From: Leptobrachium leishanense
Taxonomy: Eukaryota; Chordata; Amphibia; Anura; Megophryidae
Assembly (NCBI GenBank): GCA_009667805.1
Contig: CM019067.1
Coordinates: 68,714,997 to 68,778,996 of the forward strand
DNA: 64,000 nucleotides
Direction: 5' to 3'
The stretch's first letter is position 1, and each line of letters starts with the position of its first letter. Below, one piece after another: positions 56,527-64,000 of this stretch. Both the position numbers and the translations under genes were made by a program. Below the pieces are notes generated by a model that had not been told where the DNA came from, searched no databases, and worked only from the letters and a program-made list of their open reading frames with translations.

Positions 56527-56610
56527 TATATACAGAATTTTGATATATAATAAAAACAAGGAACACCAAGAGTATTATATGTTACACTGACACCAGGCCC
56601 GGATTAAGAT

Positions 56611-56615
56611 CTCTA
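56611..56615. repeat. Left 5-bp target-site duplication (CTCTA) of the gypsy element
   Basis: CTCTA at 56611-56615 matches CTCTA at 63060-63064 immediately outside the two LTRs. Confidence 0.85.
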
Positions 56616-57609
56616 TGTGATGCAGGGTTTGAGACCCCTGCATAGTATGAGTATAGAACCCAATGGCAAGCCGCGGATTAAGGAATTCAGGAAACGATGT
56701 AGAATTAAACAATCTTTAGTGAATCATAGATAGTAACTTAAGTCCAGAAAACGATACGGTCGGAATGGTCGGAATAGGAGTTCGTAAGACAAAAGTTCCA
56801 GGAAAGAACAACAAGTAATAACGAAGGTGATAGCGTAGTCGATACAGCAATCCGGGTTGATGGGCAGAAGAAGGCGGCGTAGTCGATTGAACAATCCGGG
56901 TCGAGGAGCTGAAGAAGGAGACGTAGTCGATGGAACAATCCGGGTCGAAGAGCTGAAGAAGGAGACGTAGTCGATGGAACAATCCGGGTCGAAGGGTTGA
57001 AGAGGGTGGCGTAGTCGATGGAACAATCCGGGTCGAAGGGTTGAAGAAGGTGGCGTAGTCGATGGAACAATCCGGGTCGAAGGGTTGAAGAAGGTGGCGT
57101 AGTCGATGGAACAATCCGGGTCGATGATCGAGAGAGGCAACGTGGTCAAGGAATACGAGGAGCACTAGGAAAACTGAAGTGGAAGGCAACAGTAGAACCT
57201 GGTTAATGTGTTGGGAAGGAAGGCGGATTTAAATAGGGTTCATAGGATCATGAGAATATCTTTCACCTGGGTATTGTAGGTGGAGTTGAGGTACCTGAGT
57301 CTTTGGTAGGTCAATGGGAGGAATACGAGGATCTCCAGAACAGATGTCAAGCAGTACCCCTAATCGGCCAGCCGAGGGCGCCAGAGTACCAGGTTTTGTA
57401 TCACTTAGGAGAGTTTGTTCTCGCGCATGCGCGCTTTTACCTTCAGTACTCGGATTCGGCCGGCAGCGTGGGGCGTCTCCTGGCTCTCTCTCTCCATCCC
57501 GCGGACCAGGAACCTGGAGCAATGCGCCACGAGGGATCTCAGGTGAGTAGAGCACCTCTCCCAGCATGGCGGTCCGGACCGGGAGCGGGCCGTGGAGCGG
57601 GGCATGACA
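56616..57609 (-). repeat. 3' LTR of the gypsy element (994 bp)
   Basis: The plus-strand ends are TGTGATGCAGGG and GGCATGACA. It includes 44-bp tandem units (GTCGATGGAACAATCCGGGT...) at about 56875-57125, with fewer units than the other LTR. A polypurine tract, read GGTGGGGGG on the minus strand, abuts it at about 57612-57622. Confidence 0.92.
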
Positions 57610-58464
57610 GGACCCCCCACCAAGGCGCGACCCTCGGGTGCGCCTCACCGACGGCTTGGAGGGGTAACGAAGGTGAAAAGCACAAACCTTTGCTGGAGCA
57701 TGAATATTGGCGACAGGTTCCCAGGATCGTTCTTCGGGACCGTACCCCGTCCAGTGAACTAGGTATTCCAACTTGCCATAACGGAGTCGGGAATCCAGGA
57801 TCTTTGAGACTTCATATTCTTCTTCTCCTGACACGGATACGGGAGTGGCCGGGTCGGTGTGTCGTCCAGGAAAAGGATTTTCATGCCAAGACTTTAGGAG
57901 GGAGACATGAAAGACAGGGTGGATCCTGTAGGAGGAAGGAAGAATTAAATGAGCAGCCACAGGGTTGACCATCTTGAGGACCCGGAACGGGCCGATGAAG
58001 CGAGGACCCAGTTTTTTAGACGGGCAATCCAATCGGAGATGGGTAGTGGACAGCAACACTTTGTCTCTGGGTGCGTATGTCGGAGCAGCTCTTCTGTTAC
58101 GGTCTGCATACTTCTTTTGGTTGTCTTGGGCCAGTTGTAGTTGATGGCGTAATGTCCGTAACTGGAGGCGTAGGGATCTTAGCCGGTTTGATACTTCAGG
58201 AACAGGAGTGTTGAGTGGTATGTCGGGCAGAATATCAGGATGGTATCCATAGGTGGCATAGAAAGGAGAAAGGTGAGTTGATGAATGTACCTGGTTATAG
58301 GCAAATTCAGCAAGCGGCAAAATGTCTAACCAGTCGTCTTGGAGATGTGTGGTGTAACAGCGAAGGTACTGTTCCAGCGTCTGGTTCGTCCGTTCGGTTT
58401 GGCCGTTGCTCTGGGGATGAAAGGCAGAAGAGAGACACCTAGTAATTTTTAGGCTACGACACAT
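57610..58464 (-). pseudogene. Gypsy integrase C-terminal half with chromodomain
   Basis: The frame begins within the integrase core (HPQSNGQTERTNQTLEQYL holds the catalytic glutamate), followed by the GPY/F module (KLGPRFIGPFRVLKM, residues about 150-165) and a chromodomain (EEEYEVSKILDSR, LEYLVHWTGYGPEERSWEP, about 57655-57822). Chromodomains guide chromovirus integrase to modified chromatin. The frame has no stop before the 3' LTR and runs through the polypurine tract into LTR sequence (to 57229); that tail is unlikely to be functional protein. It is in phase with the upstream integrase fragment, separated by a single stop. Confidence 0.9.
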
Positions 58465-58503
58465 CTGTGACCAGAAGCGAGAAGTGAATTGGGACCCCCT
58501 GTC

Positions 58504-58929
58504 TTATACGATGGAATGAGGGATGCCATGAAGTCGAAATATTTCTTTGACAAAGAGGGTAGCCGCGTGAGCAGCGGTAGGGAGACCTATCGCCGGTATA
58601 AACTGGGCCATCTTGGTACAGCGGTCCACCACTACAAAGATGGTTGTGTGTTGACGTGAGGGAGGTAGGTCTACGATGAAGTCCATCGAGAGGTCTTTCC
58701 ATGGATGCAGTGGAAGCGCCAGAGGTTGTAGATGACCGGCAGGACGAACACGTGGTTGCTTGTTACGTGCACAGACAGGACAGGAAAGGACAAAGGCGGC
58801 AACGTCCTTGGTGGACGGCCACCAAAAGTATCGTTGTACGGCGTTTATGGTCTTCTTGACACCCCCATGTCCGGCAGCTGGGATATCGTGTGCATGTTGT
58901 AGTACCTGTAGACGGGCCTCAGGGGGCAC
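58504..58929 (-). pseudogene. Gypsy integrase N-terminal part (HHCC zinc finger and first catalytic aspartate)
   Basis: The frame shows AHDIPAAGHGGVKKT...YFWWPSTKDV...CPVCARNK, the HHCC finger, then DLSMDFIVDLPPS with the first catalytic Asp. It ends at a TAA (58504-58506) immediately before the DRGSQF aspartate box; from that aspartate to the TER glutamate in the next fragment is 35 residues (DD35E). The stop alone breaks the core. Insertion of reverse-transcribed element DNA would be the normal role. Confidence 0.9.
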
Positions 58930-59024
58930 ATATATCTGTTTCTCATGGTACAGGAATCCTTCGATGGGAACGAGTCCCTGGATGTTGGTTGGTGGATGTA
59001 GGCTGTGCTTTTATATATGTTCCA

Positions 59025-59470
59025 TTAGAGTATCCTTTGTGGCACAGAAGAAGCCGTCAGGCAGGATAGAGTCGTCTTGGATCGTGGTAGTGGAGGTGCT
59101 TGAGTCATACTGACGGGAAAGGGCATCTGCCTTTCCATTTCTTGTCCCAGGTCAATACGTGATGATGAGTAGCGAGAAACGAGCAAAAAAAGAGCGCCCA
59201 CCTGGCCTGTCGGGGTCGGAGTCTTTTGGCGGTACGGAGATATTCCAGGTTGCGATGGTCGATGAAAACTGTTACCGGATGTGTTGCTCCTTCGAGAAGG
59301 TGTCTCCATTCTTCGAGAGCACTTTTAATCGCTAGCAGCTCTTTCTCACCTATGCTGTAGTTTCGTTCGGCGGGATTGAGGCGTCTGGAGTAAAAGGCCA
59401 CCGGATGCAGAAGTTTCTTGTCTCCGGATTTCTGGGATAATATCGCTCCTAAAGGCAATATCGGAGGCAT
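59025..59470 (-). pseudogene. Gypsy RNase H region, frameshifted
   Basis: Fragments in two frames cover [40 protein letters not shown] and [12 protein letters not shown]. This follows ETDASD at the end of the RT frame, the start of the RNase H domain. Frame changes lie near 59450-59470 and near 59150. RNase H would remove the RNA strand during reverse transcription. Confidence 0.82.
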
Positions 59471-60872
59471 CTGTCTCTAAGTAATATGGAAGGTGAATCT
59501 CTGGCTGTTTAAGAATCGGTGCTTGGGTGAAGCTCTTTTTAAGTCTTTCGAAGGCCTGTTGAGCTTCCGTAGTCCATTGAAATCGCACGTCCTTTTTGGT
59601 TAGTGATGTGATGGGTGCACTAAGGTGGGAGAAGGATCGGATTAAGCGTCGGTAGAAGTTGGCAAACCCCAAGAATTGTTGGACCGCCTTTTTGTCCTTG
59701 GGTGTTGGCCAATCGAGGATTGCCTTGACTTTGGTTTTATCCATCTCGACGTGTCCTGGCGACAGGATATATCCCAGAAATTCAATGGATGGCGTTTCGA
59801 AGGTGCTTTTTTCGATCTTTCCATATAGTTTATGTTGACGGAGGCGAGACAGGACGAGTCGGACATGTTGTTCGTGTTCTTGGAGAGAACGGGAAAATAT
59901 CAGTAGATCATCCAAGTAAATCACCAGGAAGGTATCCAGGATGTCACGAAAGAGGTCATTGAGAAAGTGTTGAAAGGCGGCTGGGGCGTTGCACAAACCG
60001 AACGGCATGACGCGATACTCAAAGTGACCGTATCGAGAACGGAAGGCGGTCTTCCACTCGTCCCCTCGTCTCATTCGCACCAAATTATAGGCTCCTCGGA
60101 GATCGATCTTAGTAAAGATACAAGCATCCTTCACTCGATCCAGCAGCTCGGGGATCAGCGGTAGCGGGTAACGGTTACGTATCGTGATTGCGTTCAGTGC
60201 TCTGTAGTCAACGCATGGGCGGAGTCCACCATCTCTTTTCCCAACAAAGAAGATGCCAGCCCCGGCAGGTGAAGTGGAGTGACGTATGAATCCTTTTTGG
60301 AGCCCGTCCTCAATGTACTCCTTCAAGGATTGGGATTCGGGAACGGACAAGTTGTAAATGCGCCCATGGGGTATGGGTGCTCCCGGAAGGAGGTTGATAG
60401 GGCAGTCATATTCTCTGTGTGGGGGTAACGTGTCAGCCCCTTTTTTCTCAAACACATCTTGGAAGTCAGAATATTTAGCCAGTAGTTCAGAAGATGGGTA
60501 GGTGGAAAAGCCGATCTTTTCGGTGGTAGACCTGTTCATACAGAAGTGTCGACAATGATGAGAGGGAAAAGAGACGGTATTGGAGGACCAGTTGATGGAA
60601 GGGTTGTGGGTACGAAACCAAGGAAGCCCTAAAACCAAAGGGAACAAGGGGGAAGGTACAATGTCCCATTGAAGGTGCTCTTGGTGCTTGGTTCCGATGA
60701 GCAGCAACAGAGGAGTGGTTTCATGGGTGATGGGGCCGGTACGTAGAGTGCTTCCGTCGACCATTTGTAAAGGCGTGGGGGTCGTCTTCGGTCGCGTAGG
60801 AACCGCTAAGGAGGTAGCGAGGGTGAGATAGAAGAAGTTGTTACTGGCTCCGGAGTCTATGATGGCGGACAC
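59346..60872 (-). pseudogene. Gypsy protease and reverse transcriptase frame
   Basis: A 508-codon frame starts with an aspartic protease (SAIIDSGASNNFF; active site DSG), then the linker and RT: CVDYRALNAITIRNRYPLPL, KIDLRGAYNLVRMRRGDEWK, MPFGLCNAPAAFQHFLND and VIYLDDLLIFS (YLDD catalytic box), then thumb and connection to ETDASD. This part is open; it ends out of frame in RNase H. It is separated from gag by a frame change near 60905. The RT itself shows no missing key residue. Confidence 0.9.
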
Positions 60873-61009
60873 GTTAACGCTTCTATCTCCCCACTGCAGA
60901 GATGACAGGAATGGTCAGATGAGCGGAGGTAGAACCAAATACACATTGTAGCGAAATGGAAAAGGGATGGCTCTTACCTCCATCGGAAGGAAGCGGTGGT
61001 CGTATAGGG

Positions 61010-61923
61010 CAGCCACGTAGGAGATGACCTGGTTGACCGCAGTACAGGCAGAGGTTTTGGGTGCGTCATCTGCTTCGTTCAGCAGAGGACAGGGGACCTC
61101 GTGCTAAACCAATCTCCATGGGTTCGGGGAGCGAAGGAGCGGAGTTGGGAGGTCTGACAGAGGTCGTAGAGGAGGTTTCAGACCGTTGAGCATGTAAGGA
61201 AGGAGTGGTAGCCATTCTCTCCTGACGCTGTTCCCTGAAACGTTGGTCCAGGATCAGGGATTGCAGGATCATGGCGTCCAATGTTGTGGGTACCCCTATT
61301 CGGGCCAGTTCATCCTTTAGTTGATCAGAGAGACCGTGACAGAAATGATCTCTAAGACCTACGTCGTTCAGGCCGGTATCTGCAGCCACAGCTCGAAATT
61401 CGGAGATATAGTCCTCCACTGGTCGTCGTCCTTGTCGCAGATGCCGAATGGTAGATAATGCAGCTGATGAACGCAGAGGGTCATCATAAATGGGATTCAT
61501 GGCTTGGACAAAGGAATTCCAGGAAGTTAGAAGAGGGCTCCCTTCACGTAGGAGTTGAAAGGCCCAGTCCTGTGGAGCTCCGGACAGCAAGGAAATGGCT
61601 AAACGTACCTTCACAGAGTCGGATCCATAAGTACGTGGACAAAGAGAGAACATAAGTTCACAGGCGGTAATAAAGGTGCGGTACTTTGTGCGATCACCGG
61701 AAAACCGCTCAGGTGCGTTGGCTCTGGGTTCTGGAGTGAGAAATTCAGCTTGCTGGATGGTGGAACCAGAGGGTGAAGGAGGCAATGCAGTAGCCTCGGC
61801 ACAACTTCTCTCTCGGTGGAGCAAGGTCTCTTGGCTGGTCTGTAGGGTCTGTACCATCTTGGCTAGGGCGGCCATCTGTTCGGTGAGAATAGCAAGAACT
61901 TGAGCTGTGCTTGCGGGTTCCAT
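61010..61923 (-). pseudogene. Gypsy gag with nonsense codon before the zinc knuckle
   Basis: The start is probably ATG at 61921-61923 (MEPASTAQVLAILTEQ), placed right after the 5' LTR. A coiled-coil-like N-terminus is followed by the capsid-like core (EPRANAPERFSGDRTKYRTF, SGAPQDWAFQLL, NPIYDDPLRSSAA, LRQGRRPVEDYISEFRAVA). A TGA at 61066-61068 interrupts it; downstream in the same frame is a CCHC knuckle [17 protein letters not shown] to TGA by CpG decay is the simplest cause. Gag would form the particle and bind RNA. Confidence 0.88.
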
Positions 61924-61941
61924 GTTTGAACCAGGTTCTTC

Positions 61942-63059
61942 TGTGAAGCAGGGTTTGAGACCCCTGCGTAGTATTAGTATAGAACCCAATGGCAAGCCGC
62001 GGATTAAGGAATTCAGGAAACGATGTAGAATTAAACAATCTTTAATGAATCATAGATAGTAACTTAAGTCCAGAAAACGATATGGTCGGAATAGGAGTTC
62101 GTAAGACAAAAGTTCCAGGACAGAACAACAAGTAATAACGAAGGTGATAGCGTAGTCGATACAGCAATCCGGGTTGATGGGCAGAAGAAGGCGGCGTAGT
62201 CGATGGAACAATCCGGGTCGAGGAGCTGAAGAAGGAGACGTAGTCGATGGAACAATCCGGGTCGAAGAGCTGAAGAAGGTGGCGTAGTCGATGGAACAAT
62301 CCGGGTCGAAGGGTTGAAGAAGGTGGCGTAGTCGAAGGAACAATCCGGGTCGAAGGGTTGAAGAAGGTGGCGTAGTCGATGGAACAATCCGGGTCGAAGG
62401 GTTGAAGAAGGTGGCGTAGTCGATGGAACAATCCGGGTCGAAGGGTTGAAGAAGGTGGCGTAGTCGATGGAACAATCCGGGTCGAAGGGTTGAAGAAGGT
62501 GGCGTAGTCGATGGAACAATCCGGGTCGAAGGGTTGAAGAAGGTGGCGTAGTCGATGGAACAATCCGGGTCGATGATCGAGAGAGGCAACGTGGTCAAGG
62601 AATACGAGGAGCACTAGGAAAACTGAAGTGGAAGGCAACAGTAGAACCTGGTTAATGTGTTGGGAAGGAAGGCGGATTTAAATAGGGTTCATAGGATCAT
62701 GAGAATATCTTTCACCTGGGTATTGTAGGTGGAGTTGAGATACCTGAGTCTTTGGTAGGTCAATGGGAGGAATACGAGGATCTCCAGAACAGATGTCAAG
62801 CAGTACCCCTAAATCGGCCAGCCGAGGGCGCCAGAGTACCAGGTTTTGTATCACTTAGGAGAGTTTGTTCTCGCGCATGTGCGCTTTCACCTTCAGTACT
62901 CGGATTCGGCCGGCGGCGTGGGGCGTCTCCTGGCTCTCTCTCTCCATCCCGCGGACCAGGAACCTGGAGCAATGCGCCACGAGGGATCTCAGGTGAGTAG
63001 AGCACCTCTCCCAGCATGGCGGTCTGGACCGGGAGCGGGCCGTGGAGTGGGGCATGACA
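61942..63059 (-). repeat. 5' LTR of the gypsy element (1118 bp)
   Basis: The plus-strand ends are TGTGAAGCAGGG and GGCATGACA, followed by CTCTA (63060-63064). It matches the 3' LTR closely apart from about three additional 44-bp units (62145-62570). Because 44 is not a multiple of three, the array reads open in all three frames with the same peptide cycle. Confidence 0.92.
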
Positions 63060-63064
63060 CTCTA

Positions 63065-64000
63065 TGGGCCTGTACCTGAAGATTTTTGTGGGCTTTTTTT
63101 GTAATTTAGTGAAACGAAAACCTATTTTAGGTTATTTAATAGTGCGGATACGGTATATCTAACCTGGCAGTTACTGTGTGATTAATTTTTTCATTCAGAT
63201 TTCAATCATTTAAAGAGTGTAATTTTTTTTCCCATTTTATCATCCAAACCTTTCTGGTTATTTATTCTATAGGGCATTCTTGTTAAAAATAAATGTGAAA
63301 TGGGAACCTGTTACTGCATTTTTCTGAAAAAATATACAATTTTAACCAAAAGTTTATTATTTTTTTTTAATATTTCTCTTGTGTTTTGGAACATGTTTTT
63401 TACGAATAGTATGACTATGTATAAAACACTGACCTTGCTCCCAGCGTGGGAAATGAGAAGGTGAGTATTGCTCACTTTATACGTGACAAATGGACAATGC
63501 CATCGCTTTGGAACTAAAAATAAATAAATAAAAAAAAAATAGTTTTCTTTTCTTTTAGATTCTATTGGTCAGGTTTGGTATTAATGCAACAGCCAGACTC
63601 TGCCTTGTAATATGACACCTCACTTGTGACCATGTGAGGTGTAAAGATTAGTGACGAGGGGGTCCAAAAGTCCCCCCCAAGTGCTCTTCGCTGCAGTGTG
63701 GCGGTTTAGGTTTTTGATGTAACAATTCGTAACAATGGATTGTACCATCACCCATCATCTCCACACTTGTTGATGACATGAGAAATGTGATGGTTAGTTA
63801 GTGCAGCATCATTTGATGCAGAAAAAAAGGGGGAGAGGTGAAGCGCCCACCGGAAAAGTGTCTATCCCACTCGCTGAATGCTGTGTATGGGGGTTTCTCT
63901 AAATACCCGAGTGGCAATTGAATGAACAGGAATACAACACAGCGCTTAAAAAGACCAAAGTCCAAATAAGACAGTGGGGTAGACACCCAATATGTCCACA
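63065..64000. other. Gene-free flank beyond the gypsy element
   Basis: The part at about 63190-63330 (ATTTCAATCATTT, CATCCAAACCTTTCTGGTTA) is a diverged copy of 16365-16480, an unnamed interspersed repeat. The remaining DNA shows nothing recognisable. Confidence 0.45.

Larger units (their letters stand above)
56616..63059 (-). mobile_element. Ty3/gypsy chromovirus LTR retrotransposon, full length, minus strand
   Basis: Two LTRs (56616-57609 and 61942-63059), both TG...CA, flank gag and pol remnants reading on the minus strand, with 5-bp CTCTA duplications outside. The order gag, zinc knuckle, protease, RT, RNase H, integrase and chromodomain is that of vertebrate chromoviruses (sushi/Amn-san-like). 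Several stops and frameshifts make it non-autonomous. Confidence 0.93.

Noticed and set aside
55829..56543. Overlapping frames in both directions near 56 kb
   Set aside because: They arise from the GC-rich palindrome and the 20-bp minisatellite; the two strands give the same peptide because the arms are inverse.
57303..57968. 221-codon frame on the plus strand opposite the gypsy pol
   Set aside because: Antisense shadow of the integrase/chromodomain and LTR; no domain of its own.
62042..62638. 198-codon repetitive frame rich in FHRLRHLLQPF-type peptides
   Set aside because: It is the 44-bp array of the gypsy LTR, open in all three frames; the same occurs in the other LTR at 56716-57189.

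Overview
This is vertebrate nuclear DNA, most likely from an anuran amphibian. It is intron-rich and AT-rich, and it is crowded with TTAA-ended T2/Kolobok-like elements, Tc1-like transposons, Penelope-like elements, hairpin MITEs, L2/CR1-type tails and long minisatellites, a mixture typical of frog genomes. No prokaryotic gene, CRISPR array, tRNA gene or rRNA gene was seen.

The only host gene I can support is the 3' part of znf704 (ZNF704/ZNF395/SLC2A4RG family) on the + strand. Seven exons (6767-6870, 9937-10163, 13215-13315, 23346-23604, 26306-26386, 28389-28480, 40992-41103) splice at GT/AG sites with matching phases into 324 uninterrupted codons. These contain the AMVLTSL block, an NLS-like PRKRK, one C2H2 zinc finger and a C-terminal cysteine-rich C-clamp-like motif. 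The first coding exons lie upstream of the window. The 3' UTR probably runs from 41104 to about 44270.

Layout: 1-6.7 kb is upstream intron with a Tc1 element whose transposase looks intact (1268-2883). 6.8-41.1 kb holds the znf704 exons; its introns carry a mariner MITE (11101-11640), a T2-like element with an expanded 42-bp minisatellite (16680-17684), a 2.1-kb near-perfect palindrome (21082-23155), a Tc1 element on the minus strand (28642-30282), two Penelope-like elements with GIY-YIG endonuclease remnants (30.9-35.1 kb) and a split Tc1 relic (35163-37965). 44.3-64 kb is downstream repeat-rich DNA: a hAT MITE, a minisatellite of about 1.5 kb (49.2-50.7 kb), a nested T2-like pair, a Tc1 element with DD38E spacing whose glutamate is replaced by lysine, a tandem hammerhead-bearing repeat (55.0-55.7 kb) and a full-length but broken Ty3/gypsy chromovirus with both LTRs and a target duplication (56616-63059).

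The most interesting signal is RNA-level. Two complete type I hammerhead self-cleaving ribozymes (30616-30665 + and 55239-55288 -) sit in roughly 0.38-0.39 kb tandemly repeated units resembling Penelope pseudo-LTRs or animal retrozymes. Two degenerate hammerhead-like motifs lie at the 3' ends of the Penelope relics. The other striking structure is the perfectly length-matched 1031-bp inverted repeat with a 17-bp target-duplication-like flank, placed 174 bp upstream of a znf704 exon.
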